The notes: generated by a model from the sequence alone, not told the origin. DNA of 64,000 bases from UBA9076 sp964418835 (GCA_964418835.1 CAYQNJ010000001.1:124001-188000), one strand, 5' to 3'; positions 9,257 through 17,017 are shown, numbered from the stretch's first letter. Numbers and translations: made by a program.

Positions 9257-9784
9257 ATTACAAAACGAAACATGAATGACGAATTAGTCAATGAAAACAT
9301 CCGCTTCAAAGAAGTTCTTGTTATTGGTCCAAATGGAGATCAATTAGGTAAAATGATGCGCAGAGAAGCTTTAGAAAAAGCTTATGAGTATGAATTAGAC
9401 TTATTTTGCGTTGCACCTAATGCACAACCACCTGTATGTAAAATACTAGATTACGGTCGTTATAAATTTGAAGCTCAAAAGAAGGCTAAGGAATCAAAAA
9501 GAAACCAACACGTAACAGAAGTTAAACCGTTAAGATTATCTCCTGTTATAGACAAACATGACTTTGATACTAAGTTAAAACAAGCTAGAAAATGGGCTGA
9601 ATCAGGTATGAAAGTAAAAGTAGATATGCGTTTTAGAGGACGTATGATTACTCGTTTAGAGGTTGGTAAACAAGTCATGAATGAGTTTATTGAAGCTATG
9701 TCTGATCTAACTACAATTGATAAAAGACCTGCATTAGAAGGAAATATTATGTCTGTGGTTATGATACCAAAGAAAAATAAATAG
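9257..9784 (+). CDS. infC: Translation initiation factor IF-3, probable AUU start
   Basis: IF-3 binds the 30S subunit and controls start-codon selection. All family signatures are present (LVIGPNGDQLG, PPVCKILDYGRYKFE, LSPVIDKHDFDTKLKQA, RFRGR). The frame contains an upstream ATG at 9242, but the strong Shine-Dalgarno GGAGGTG (9244-9250) lies inside that reading. Placing the start at ATT 9257, 6 bases after the Shine-Dalgarno, gives 175 aa and the N-terminus expected of bacterial IF-3. infC uses AUU in E. coli and in several Gram-positives, allowing IF-3 to repress its own rare start codon. The next ATG (9272) is too far from the Shine-Dalgarno. Confidence 0.93.
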   Translation: MTKRNMNDELVNENIRFKEVLVIGPNGDQLGKMMRREALEKAYEYELDLFCVAPNAQPPVCKILDYGRYKFEAQKKAKESKRNQHVTEVKPLRLSPVIDKHDFDTKLKQARKWAESGMKVKVDMRFRGRMITRLEVGKQVMNEFIEAMSDLTTIDKRPALEGNIMSVVMIPKKNK

Positions 9785-9799
9785 AAGGAGTACTACACT

Positions 9800-9994
9800 A
9801 TGCCAAAAATGAAAACTAAAAAAACACTTGCAAAACGTGTTAAAAAAACTGGTACAGGCAAATTGAAACGTGGTCATGCTTACACATCTCACTTTGCAGC
9901 AAACAAAACTCATAAACAAAAGGTTAAACTACGTAAATCAACTCTAGTAAGTAAGAGTGATATGAAACGTATAAGCCAATTGTTACAAGGTTAA
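9800..9994 (+). CDS. rpmI: 50S ribosomal protein L35
   Basis: Highly basic 64-residue protein with the L35 pattern PKMKTKKTLAKRVKKTGTGK followed by RGHAYTSHF. It is part of the large ribosomal subunit. An AGAAGGAG site precedes the ATG, and the gene lies 15 bases after infC and 15 before rplT in the conserved operon order. Confidence 0.98.
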   Translation: MPKMKTKKTLAKRVKKTGTGKLKRGHAYTSHFAANKTHKQKVKLRKSTLVSKSDMKRISQLLQG

Positions 9995-10009
9995 TGGGAG
10001 GTAAGTGAA

Positions 10010-10366
10010 ATGAGAGTAAAAGGTTCTACACCTACACGTAATAGACGTAAAAAGGTATTAAAATTAGCAAAGGGTTATTTTGGTTCAAAACATCTACTTT
10101 ATAGAACAGCAAATGAACAAGTTATGCGTTCATTACGTTATTCATATATTGGACGTAAACAAACAAAACGCGAAATGCGTAAATTATGGATTGCACGTAT
10201 TAATGCAGCTGCAAGAATTCATGATATGAGTTATTCTAACTTAATGCATGGTTTAAAAATAGCTGGAGTTAGTATTAACCGTAAAATGCTTAGTGAGATA
10301 GCTATTCATGATGAAAAAGGATTTGAAAACATCGTAAACACTGCTAAGAAAGCACTGCAAGCTTAA
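10010..10366 (+). CDS. rplT: 50S ribosomal protein L20
   Basis: 118-residue basic protein with the L20 signatures (TRNRRKKVLKLAKGYFGSK, YIGRKQTKREMRKLWIARINAA, YSNLMHGLKIAGV). L20 is needed for early 50S assembly and is the likely feedback repressor of this operon through the leader upstream of infC. A GGGAGG site overlaps the end of rpmI. The gene is followed by a hairpin and tRNA-Glu on the same strand. Confidence 0.98.
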   Translation: MRVKGSTPTRNRRKKVLKLAKGYFGSKHLLYRTANEQVMRSLRYSYIGRKQTKREMRKLWIARINAAARIHDMSYSNLMHGLKIAGVSINRKMLSEIAIHDEKGFENIVNTAKKALQA

Positions 10367-10388
10367 TTAAGAACAATTAAGTTCTTAA
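10367..10388 (+). other. Hairpin between rplT and tRNA-Glu
   Basis: An 8-bp perfect stem (10367-10374 with 10381-10388) with a 6-base loop stops one base before the tRNA 5' end. No T run follows, so it is unlikely to be an efficient terminator. It may instead mark tRNA 5' processing in a shared transcript. Confidence 0.4.
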
Positions 10389-10389
10389 T

Positions 10390-10465
10390 GGCTCGTTGGT
10401 GAAACGGTTAACACATTGCCCTCTCAAGGCAACATCCACGGGTTCAAGTCCCGTACGAGTCACCA
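10390..10465 (+). tRNA. tRNA-Glu (anticodon CTC)
   Basis: A 76-base cloverleaf can be drawn. GGCTCGT pairs with ACGAGTC in the acceptor stem, TTGCC/GGCAA encloses loop CTCTCAA with anticodon CTC, the T arm is GGGTTCAAGTCCC, and CCA is encoded at 10463-10465. The body matches Gram-positive tRNA-Glu. The CTC anticodon reads only GAG, a minor Glu codon here. It faces gltX, which makes the charging enzyme. Confidence 0.95.
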
Positions 10466-10473
10466 TAGAAAAT

Positions 10474-10498
10474 AAAGCGATAAAACTATCGCTTTTTT
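10474..10498 (+). terminator. Terminator after tRNA-Glu
   Basis: A 9-bp stem (10474-10482 with 10487-10495) and 4-base loop lead into a T run. It ends the L20/tRNA-Glu transcript. Confidence 0.85.
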
Positions 10499-10504
10499 AT
10501 ATGA

Positions 10505-10528
10505 AAACAGCGATTTAAATCGCTGTTT
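10505..10528 (-). terminator. Palindrome at the gltX 3' end, probable terminator
   Basis: A perfect 24-base palindrome (10505-10516 with 10517-10528) covers the gltX stop codon and is followed on the minus strand by a short T run. Confidence 0.6.
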
Positions 10529-11978
10529 CTAATTGTTCTATAGACTTTTGTAATCTTGAAAGAGTTTCTTCTTTTCCAAGAATATGTGATATCTCAATAG
10601 CTCCACCTGGAGTAAATTGCATACCTGTTATTGCAATTCTTACTGGAAATAATAATTGACCATTCTTAATTCCTAACACACTAACTTCATTTATTAATGA
10701 ATCATGAATTACTTCTTCACTCCATGTTTCAATATTACTTAATACATTATAAGCAGCTTTTAATGAAGGTAATGCTATCTCTGGATTTGTCTTCATTTTT
10801 TTATTTGTATATAAATCTATACTAAAAGTAGGGTAGTTATCAAAGAATGTTATCATATCAGGTATTTCATTAAGTGTATTTGCACGTTGTTGAACAATTT
10901 TAGAAATATCTTTGTGATTATACTTATCAGAAACTGATTTCTTAATGTATGGATTAACTAATTCATAATATGAATCAATATCCATATTTCTTAAATACAT
11001 ACCATTCATCCAAGTAAGCTTATCTATATCAAATATTGCACCTGAAGTATTAATTCTTTTTACATTGAATGCTTGTTTTAATTCATCTAATGTATATATT
11101 TCTTGTTCAGTTTCTGGTGCCCAACCTAATAAAGCTATATAGTTAATAATTGCTTCTGGTAAGTATCCTTTTGCTACTAAATCTTGAAAACTAGCATCAC
11201 CATTTCTTTTAGAAAGTTTATTATGCTCATCCTTCATTACAGGAGGACAATGTACATATATGGGAATATCCCAACCAAATGATTTATAAACTAAATTATA
11301 TTTAGGTGTACTAGATAAATATTCATTACCTCTAACAACATGTGTAATATCCATTAAATGATCATCAATTATATTCGCAAAATTATAAGTAGGGAATCCA
11401 TCAGATTTTAATAAAATTGCTTCATCTAAAGTACTGTTTTCTACTGTAATTTCTCCATATACTTCATCAATAAAAGATGTTGTTCCTTCAGTAGGTATAT
11501 TTTGTCTAACTACATATTCTTCACCAGCAAGAACTCTTTCTTTTGCTGTTTCTAAAGGAATTAGCTTACATGGGTCATTATATATGAATGATTCACCACG
11601 AGCAGCTGATATTTTTCTTTGTTCTTCTATGTCTTCTTCACTACAGAAACAATAATGTGCACCGTCTAATTCAATTAATTTCTCAGCATATTCTTTATAC
11701 ATTCCTGATTTCATTCTATCTGATTGAACATATGGTCCATAATCACCACCAATATCTGGTCCTTCATCATGGTCTAATTTACATTGTTTTAGTGTTTCAT
11801 AAATAATATCTGTAGCACCTTCTACTAATCTTCCTTGATCAGTATCTTCTATTCTTAAAATAAAGACACCTTCAGGTTCTTTTTTAGCCACAAGGTACTC
11901 ATACAGTGCTGTTCTAAGGTTACCTATATGCATATATCCTGTTGGACTAGGCGCAAATCTTGTTCTAATTTTACTCAT
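10515..11978 (-). CDS. gltX: Glutamyl-tRNA synthetase
   Basis: Class I synthetase charging tRNA-Glu, 487 aa and full length. The HIGH-type motif is PTGYMHIGN (about residues 11-19) and the KMSKS-type motif is KLSKRNG. The C-terminal anticodon-binding helical domain (LPSLKAAYNVLSNIETW, FPVRIAITG, GGAIEISHILG) is present. An AAGGAG site lies 8 bases before the ATG. A promoter TTGAAT-17-TAGAAT is visible on the minus strand (12032-12027 and 12009-12004). The enzyme may be non-discriminating and also charge tRNA-Gln; that cannot be told from this sequence alone. Confidence 0.97.
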   Translation of the reverse strand: MSKIRTRFAPSPTGYMHIGNLRTALYEYLVAKKEPEGVFILRIEDTDQGRLVEGATDIIYETLKQCKLDHDEGPDIGGDYGPYVQSDRMKSGMYKEYAEKLIELDGAHYCFCSEEDIEEQRKISAARGESFIYNDPCKLIPLETAKERVLAGEEYVVRQNIPTEGTTSFIDEVYGEITVENSTLDEAILLKSDGFPTYNFANIIDDHLMDITHVVRGNEYLSSTPKYNLVYKSFGWDIPIYVHCPPVMKDEHNKLSKRNGDASFQDLVAKGYLPEAIINYIALLGWAPETEQEIYTLDELKQAFNVKRINTSGAIFDIDKLTWMNGMYLRNMDIDSYYELVNPYIKKSVSDKYNHKDISKIVQQRANTLNEIPDMITFFDNYPTFSIDLYTNKKMKTNPEIALPSLKAAYNVLSNIETWSEEVIHDSLINEVSVLGIKNGQLLFPVRIAITGMQFTPGGAIEISHILGKEETLSRLQKSIEQLETAI

Positions 11979-12003
11979 TTTTTATACTCCTTAAACGTAT
12001 TTA

Positions 12004-12032
12004 ATTCTATATCAATTAACTATATTATTCAA
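12004..12032 (-). promoter_or_regulatory. gltX promoter
   Basis: Reading the minus strand, TTGAAT (12032-12027), a 17-base spacer and TAGAAT (12009-12004) lie upstream of the gltX ribosome binding site. Confidence 0.6.
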
Positions 12033-12062
12033 ATATTAAATAGATTAATAAACTTATATACA

Positions 12063-12071
12063 TGTTATAAT
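12063..12071 (+). promoter_or_regulatory. Extended -10 promoter of rdgB
   Basis: TGT followed by TATAAT (12066-12071) forms an extended -10. No good -35 is seen. AAGGAG at 12081-12086 and the rdgB ATG at 12093 follow. Confidence 0.6.
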
Positions 12072-12092
12072 ATTTTGGTTAAGGAGTTTAAT

Positions 12093-12671
12093 ATGGAAAT
12101 ATATATAGTTACTGGAAATAAACATAAATTACAAGAATTTAAAAATATGTTAGAACCCTTAGGGTATATAGTCAATAATATTGAAGACATTAATAATGAA
12201 ATAGAAGAAACTGGTAGTACTTTTGAAGAAAATGCAATTATTAAAGCTAGTTTTATGGCTAAAAAATACAATGTAACTTGTATAAGTGATGATTCTGGCT
12301 TAGAAGTAGATGCTTTAAATAAAGAACCTGGAATATATTCAGCAAGATATTTAGGACATGATACATCTTACGACTATAAAAATAATGTAATAATTGATAG
12401 ATTGAAGAATAAAGAAGATAGAACTTGTAGGTTTGTTTGTGCAATTGCTTTAGTAAAACCAAATGGATATACAAAAACTTTTATTGGAACAATAGAAGGG
12501 GAAGTTGCTTACAAAATTGAAGGTAATAAAGGGTTTGGTTATGACCCAATATTCTTTTATCCTCCTTTTAATAAAACACTTGCTAATGTAAGTGAAGAAA
12601 TGAAAAATTCTGTATCTCATCGTGGAAATGCAATAAGAAAGTTGGTTGAATTCCTTGAAAATAATAAATAA
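12093..12671 (+). CDS. rdgB: XTP/dITP diphosphatase (RdgB/HAM1)
   Basis: House-cleaning pyrophosphatase that removes ITP, dITP and XTP from the nucleotide pool. Family motifs are TGNKHKLQEFKNML at the N-terminus, ISDDSGLEVDAL, PGIYSARY, GFGYDPIFFYP and the C-terminal SHRGNA. The start at 12093 is set by AAGGAG 6 bases upstream and by the family N-terminus; the longer open frame reaches back into gltX and is not used. 192 aa is normal. The following membrane protein gene overlaps its end. Confidence 0.95.
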   Translation: MEIYIVTGNKHKLQEFKNMLEPLGYIVNNIEDINNEIEETGSTFEENAIIKASFMAKKYNVTCISDDSGLEVDALNKEPGIYSARYLGHDTSYDYKNNVIIDRLKNKEDRTCRFVCAIALVKPNGYTKTFIGTIEGEVAYKIEGNKGFGYDPIFFYPPFNKTLANVSEEMKNSVSHRGNAIRKLVEFLENNK

Positions 12672-13353
12672 AATTGTTTTATTTTTAATCAGTATATTAA
12701 TTATTGTTTCTGTATTTATAACTACTATAGATATAATTTCATTTAACAAAGAATTTTATAAAGTAGAATATAGTAAGTTAAATGTATATTCTACAATTGG
12801 TATATCTATAGATGATTTAGATAAAGTTACAAATAAGCTATTAGGTTATATAAAAGATGAATATAAAGATATAAAAATAGTAGCATCAATTAATGGTAAT
12901 GATAGAGAAGTGTTTAATGAAAAAGAAACATTACATATGGTTGATGTTAAAAATTTATATTTATCTACTATAAACATAAGGAATTTAAGTGTAATAGTTA
13001 TAATTGTCTTATCATTAGTTTATTTAATTATAAATAAATCAATTAACTTTAAAGAATTCTTTATTAGTTTTAAATCAGCATTTATTTCTATTTTACTTGT
13101 TGTATTAAGTTTAGGGGTTTATGCTTATTTAGACTTTTATAACTTTTGGATGCAATTTCATTATATATTTTTTACAAATGATTTATTTTTACTAGATCCT
13201 AATTTAGACATTTTGATAATGATGGTTCCCCAACAATTCTTTATGGATTTAATATTTAAAATAGCATTCTATTTTGTATTAAGTATTAGTAGCATTTTTA
13301 TAGGGCTTTATATACTAGGAAGGAAAACAAATGATAAACGTAGTATTATATGA
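12646..13353 (+). CDS. DUF1461 (TIGR01906-type) integral membrane protein
   Basis: Membrane protein of about 235 aa with four predicted helices (near residues 10-32, 112-130, 140-165 and 205-230). The stretch YNFWMQFHYIFFTNDLFLLD followed by a MVPQQFFMDL motif matches the DUF1461 family, whose function is unknown. No ATG is usable; the start is TTG at 12646 or 12655, both inside the end of rdgB. The gene therefore overlaps rdgB by 17-26 bases and trmL by 23 bases and probably depends on coupled translation. Confidence 0.8.
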   Translation: MNSLKIINKIVLFLISILIIVSVFITTIDIISFNKEFYKVEYSKLNVYSTIGISIDDLDKVTNKLLGYIKDEYKDIKIVASINGNDREVFNEKETLHMVDVKNLYLSTINIRNLSVIVIIVLSLVYLIINKSINFKEFFISFKSAFISILLVVLSLGVYAYLDFYNFWMQFHYIFFTNDLFLLDPNLDILIMMVPQQFFMDLIFKIAFYFVLSISSIFIGLYILGRKTNDKRSII

Positions 13354-13837
13354 ACCAGAAATACCTCAAAATACTGGCAATATTATGAGAACCTGTGTAG
13401 CCACAAATTGTAAATTACATTTAATTAAACCTCTAGGTTTCTCTTTAGATGAAAAACATTTAAAAAGATCTGGTTTAGATTATATAAAGAATTTGTCTTT
13501 TATTGAGTATGAAGATTGGTATGACTTTAAAAGTAAAAATCAAGGTGTATATGTTTACATAACAAGATATGGCAAAAAACCACCTTCGAATTTTGATTTT
13601 TCTAATATTGAAGAAGATATATATTTAATATTTGGTAAAGAAAGTACTGGAATTCCTAAGAATATTTTAAGTGACAATTTAGATTATTGTTTTAGATTAC
13701 CTATGGTTGTGGGGACTAGGAGTTTAAATTTAAGTAACTGTGTTGCAATAGTTGTTTATGAAGTATTAAGACAAAAAGAATATATAGGATTAAGTAGGTT
13801 TGAAACAATAAAAGGGGAAGATTGGTTAAATAAATAA
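13331..13837 (+). CDS. trmL: tRNA (cytidine/uridine(34)-2'-O)-methyltransferase TrmL
   Basis: SPOUT methyltransferase that 2'-O-methylates the wobble base of certain tRNA-Leu. The YibK/TrmL signatures are PEIPQNTGNIMRTC, LIKPLGFSLDEKHLKRSGLDY, FGKESTGIP and LNLSNCVAIVVYE, which together form the knotted SAM site. 168 aa is close to the usual length. A GGAAGGA site precedes the ATG. Confidence 0.93.
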   Translation: MINVVLYEPEIPQNTGNIMRTCVATNCKLHLIKPLGFSLDEKHLKRSGLDYIKNLSFIEYEDWYDFKSKNQGVYVYITRYGKKPPSNFDFSNIEEDIYLIFGKESTGIPKNILSDNLDYCFRLPMVVGTRSLNLSNCVAIVVYEVLRQKEYIGLSRFETIKGEDWLNK

Positions 13838-13892
13838 GCATATTAATTTTATATTAGAAATTAATAATATATAATATCTAGGAGGTGTTAAG

Positions 13893-14069
13893 ATGATAGA
13901 AACATTCAATGATTTATTATCTATATTAGTAATTGGGTTTATTGTTTTAGTATGTTTGTATTTTACATATAGCACCTTTTCGAAACATCATGCTAGAAAG
14001 TTCATGGAATTTGAAAATGAGTATTATGAATTTGAAGATGAAACTAGTGTAGATGATTCATACATATAA
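13893..14069 (+). CDS. Small single-helix membrane protein, unknown
   Basis: An ATG 5 bases after a very strong GGAGGTG (13881-13887) opens a 58-codon frame. Residues about 9-27 form one transmembrane helix (LLSILVIGFIVLVCLYFTY). The rest is a soluble tail that begins basic (KHHARK) and ends highly acidic (FENEYYEFEDETS). I recognise no family. It ends 10 bases before ridA and would share its transcript. The signal strength and clean design argue that it is real. Confidence 0.75.
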   Translation: MIETFNDLLSILVIGFIVLVCLYFTYSTFSKHHARKFMEFENEYYEFEDETSVDDSYI

Positions 14070-14079
14070 AGGAGAAATT

Positions 14080-14544
14080 ATGTTTACTATAAAAATTACA
14101 AGCGATAATGCACCAAAGGCAATTGGTCCTTATTCACCTGCTTTACAAATTGGAGACTTCATGTATTTTTCTGGACAATTACCAGTTGATCCTAAAACCA
14201 ATGAGTTAGTAGAAGACAATATAAAAGTTCAAACAAGACAAAGCTTAGGTAATCTAAAAGCATTGTTAAATGAAGTAGGATTAGATACAAGACACATAGT
14301 AAAAACAACAGTGTTTATGACTGATTTGAGTGAATTCAATGATATGAATGAAGTTTATGCTTTATTTTTTGATGAACCATATCCTGCAAGAAGTTGTGTT
14401 CAAGTTGCAGCATTACCAAAAGGCGCAAAAATTGAGATAGAAGCACTTGTTATTGATACATTAAAGTATGAAAAACAAAGTGGTGGCTGTTCAAGTTGTG
14501 AAGGTGGCTGCTGTGAAGGTGATGAAGACTGCGAAGGCTGCTAA
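14080..14544 (+). CDS. ridA: RidA-family enamine/imine deaminase with cysteine-rich C-terminal tail
   Basis: RidA hydrolyses reactive 2-aminoacrylate and related imines released by PLP enzymes. The core (about residues 1-128) has APKAIGPYSPAL, YFSGQLP, NLKALLNEVGLD and PARSCVQVAALPKGAKIEIEA with the active-site Arg. The start follows an AAAGGAGA site; a longer frame begins at 14053 but would overlap the small membrane protein. The unusual part is a tail after residue about 134 with six cysteines (C137, C140, C144, C145, C151, C154) in a Gly/Glu-rich context. The usual RidA ends near residue 125-130. The tail looks like a metal or redox module. Confidence 0.93.
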   Translation: MFTIKITSDNAPKAIGPYSPALQIGDFMYFSGQLPVDPKTNELVEDNIKVQTRQSLGNLKALLNEVGLDTRHIVKTTVFMTDLSEFNDMNEVYALFFDEPYPARSCVQVAALPKGAKIEIEALVIDTLKYEKQSGGCSSCEGGCCEGDEDCEGC

Positions 14545-14573
14545 TTAATCTAGAAAGATAATTCCTTGTATAC

Positions 14574-14579
14574 TATAAT
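14574..14579 (+). promoter_or_regulatory. Probable -10 of the comK-like operon
   Basis: TATAAT lies 24 bases before the chosen start, followed by a GGGGGA ribosome binding site. The -35 region is poor, which would suit a regulated promoter. Confidence 0.45.
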
Positions 14580-14603
14580 TACATGTATATGGGGGATTTT
14601 TTT

Positions 14604-15044
14604 ATGATTAATATATTAATGATTAGTACTAGTGAAAAGGGTAGTACACTATACTTTGATGATTGTAAAACAAAAAATATTAATATTAAACCTATTAATT
14701 TCATTAAGAAATTATGTATAAATAATGGATCTTCTTTAGAAGGTAGAATAGCTTCATTTAAATATTTAACTAATACAAGACAAAAACCTTGTATATTAAT
14801 TAAAGAAGGACTTATATATATACCAACACTTTCTTCTAATAATTCTGATTGTAAATATTTACTTTATAATAGAATAGTTTGGGTTAAAAAGGATAATAAT
14901 GATTCTTTAGTATTATTTGATAATGGATTAAAACTAAATGTTGATGTTAACTATAGAACATTAAGAAAACAATTACAGAGATGTGATTTATTTAAAAGTA
15001 AGTTATTATCTAAAGAGAGTTTAGATTGGAGTAAATATGAGTAA
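14604..15044 (+). CDS. ComK-like competence transcription factor
   Basis: The 146-aa protein shows the ComK pattern. A central GSSLEGRIAS block corresponds to the GSSYAGRKAGT block of B. subtilis ComK (quoted from memory). It is followed by RQKPCILI, IYIPTLSS, a Cys (DCKYLLYN), an FDNGLKL block and a QLQRCD block, in the same order and spacing. ComK is the master activator of DNA-uptake genes. The start at 14604 is set by GGGGGA 7 bases upstream; an ATG at 14583 lies before that site. The protein is shorter than B. subtilis ComK (192 aa), mainly at the C-terminus. comEA/comEC lie 17 kb downstream, giving it possible targets. Confidence 0.7.
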   Translation: MINILMISTSEKGSTLYFDDCKTKNINIKPINFIKKLCINNGSSLEGRIASFKYLTNTRQKPCILIKEGLIYIPTLSSNNSDCKYLLYNRIVWVKKDNNDSLVLFDNGLKLNVDVNYRTLRKQLQRCDLFKSKLLSKESLDWSKYE

Positions 15045-16158
15045 TGAAATATTTCTATTTTTAATTATATTATTACTAATTATTAGTTTATTTATAATAG
15101 TGTTTATTATTTGGCAAAATAACTTAAAACAACAATTATATATTAAAGATATTTTACATAAAAATGAGATAAGTAATAATGATGAAATTGAAGATTTAAA
15201 AAGACAAGTATCTTCTGATTTAATGAATTTTCAAGTTTTAATGTCTAATTCAATTAATGATGATATAAATAGACTAAATGAAAATACATATGTAAGACTC
15301 TCTAGTATAGAAAATAGGGTAAGTGATGGTCTTTTACATGGGTTTAACAAGACTAATGAATCCTTTAATACAGTTTTAGAACAAATAACAAGAATTGATG
15401 AAACTCAACAAAACTTAGAAAGTTTGTCTAATAATATAAATAATTTACAAAATGTTTTAACTGATAAAAAGACAAGAGGCATATATGGTGAAATTGAATT
15501 ATATTCCATTTTAGAAAATGTTTTTGGAAACAATAATAACTTCTATGAAAAGCAATATAAATTAAGTAATGGTTATATTGCGGATAGTATTATTAAAGCA
15601 AGTCCTCCATTAGGTAATATTGTAATAGATTCTAAATTTCCGTTAGAAAACTATAATAGAATACATAATAATGATTTAAGTTTAGAAGAGAGAAATAGAG
15701 CTAAAGTTAATTTTAGAAAAGATGTGTTAAAACATATTTATGATATAAAGGATAAGTATATAGTACCTTTAGAAACAGCTGAATTTGCATATATGTTTAT
15801 ACCAGCAGAAGCAATTTTTTCTGAAATATATGGCAAATATGATGATATTATTCAAACTTCGTATAAAACAAAGATATACTTAGTATCACCAACAACACTA
15901 ATGGCTTATATTACTGCTATACAAGCGATATATTTAGGTCAAAAAAGGAATGATAAAATAGAAATTATCCAACAAGAATTTGAAAAACTTTCTATTGAAT
16001 TTAATAGATTTCAAGAAAGATTTAATATAATAAACAAAGATTTTGAAAGAACTTATAAAGATTTAGGTAATCTGTCTGTAACTGGTGATAAGATTATTAA
16101 TAGATTTAAACAAATTGAATCAGTTGATCTTCAAGGAGAAGATGATGAAAATATTTAA
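15037..16158 (+). CDS. rmuC: RmuC-family DNA recombination protein
   Basis: Membrane-anchored protein of 373 aa. A helix at about residues 5-27 is followed by a long coiled coil (about 40-155) and the RmuC nuclease-like domain, with GIYGEIELYSILE, IADSIIKASPPLGNIVIDSKFPLENY, EFAYMFIPAEAIF and YLVSPTTLMAYITAI. RmuC limits rearrangements at inverted repeats and has been linked to handling of incoming DNA. It overlaps the comK-like gene by 8 bases and the following gene by 14. Confidence 0.9.
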   Translation: MSNEIFLFLIILLLIISLFIIVFIIWQNNLKQQLYIKDILHKNEISNNDEIEDLKRQVSSDLMNFQVLMSNSINDDINRLNENTYVRLSSIENRVSDGLLHGFNKTNESFNTVLEQITRIDETQQNLESLSNNINNLQNVLTDKKTRGIYGEIELYSILENVFGNNNNFYEKQYKLSNGYIADSIIKASPPLGNIVIDSKFPLENYNRIHNNDLSLEERNRAKVNFRKDVLKHIYDIKDKYIVPLETAEFAYMFIPAEAIFSEIYGKYDDIIQTSYKTKIYLVSPTTLMAYITAIQAIYLGQKRNDKIEIIQQEFEKLSIEFNRFQERFNIINKDFERTYKDLGNLSVTGDKIINRFKQIESVDLQGEDDENI

Positions 16159-17017
16159 TATTAATTTTAATAAAAAAGACTTTTTAACAATTACTTTTGT
16201 TTTTATTTCAGCATTTATGTATTCTATTGCAATGAATTCTTTTATTAAAACAGGAAACCTATTTCCTGCAGGATATGCTGGTATTGCAAGACTATTATCT
16301 GAATTACTAAAAAACTATATGAATACAGATATCTCATTTAGTTTAATTTTCTTTGCTTTAAATATACTAACAACATTATTTGTTTTTAAGAAACTAGGTA
16401 AAAAATTTGCTTTATATTCAATTATGTGGTTTACATTAACAACAATATTAACACCAATTTTTCCTAGAACATCTATTACAAATGATATGCTTTTAATATC
16501 AGTATTTGGTGGTATATTAAATGGTGTTTCAATATCAATTGCACTAAGAAATAATGCATCCAGTGGAGGAACTGATTTTCTAGCAATTTATATGTCATCT
16601 AAATATAATATGCCAATGTTTAATACAGTTATGTTGTTAAATGTAGTTATACTTTTAATTGCAGGTATTTTATTTGGGTGGGATAAAGCGCTTTATTCAA
16701 TTATTTATCAATTTACAAGTACCCAAATAATAAATACTTTACATAATAGATATAAATTATCTAATTTATTTATTATCACAGAAAAAAGTGATGAAGTTTG
16801 TCAAGCATTTTATTCAACATGTAGACATGGCATTACAAAGGTAAATGCAGAAGGGGAACATAGTAAAAGAGCTAAATCCTTATTGTTTTCTACTATTAAT
16901 TCTTACCAATTAAATGATGTAATTGAAGCAATAAAAAAAGTTGATCCAAATGTATTTATATCAGTGAATCAAAGTGAAAGAATTATAGGTAATTATTATC
17001 AAAAGCCGCTAGATTAG
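16145..17017 (+). CDS. YitT family membrane protein (DUF161/DUF2179)
   Basis: 290-aa protein with five to six predicted helices in the first 190 residues (YitT_membrane, including the NNASSGGTDFLAIYMS motif) and a soluble C-terminal DUF2179 domain (about 205-285, with GITKVNAEGEHSKRAKSLLFS). The biochemical function is unknown. Tandem ATGs exist at 16142 and 16145; the second is 6 bases from AGGAG and is preferred. The gene ends in a bidirectional terminator. Confidence 0.88.
   Translation: MKIFNINFNKKDFLTITFVFISAFMYSIAMNSFIKTGNLFPAGYAGIARLLSELLKNYMNTDISFSLIFFALNILTTLFVFKKLGKKFALYSIMWFTLTTILTPIFPRTSITNDMLLISVFGGILNGVSISIALRNNASSGGTDFLAIYMSSKYNMPMFNTVMLLNVVILLIAGILFGWDKALYSIIYQFTSTQIINTLHNRYKLSNLFIITEKSDEVCQAFYSTCRHGITKVNAEGEHSKRAKSLLFSTINSYQLNDVIEAIKKVDPNVFISVNQSERIIGNYYQKPLD

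Noticed and set aside
11928..12092. N-terminal extension of rdgB into gltX
   Set aside because: No ribosome site, no family similarity, and it would run antisense through the gltX start; ATG 12093 has AAGGAG.
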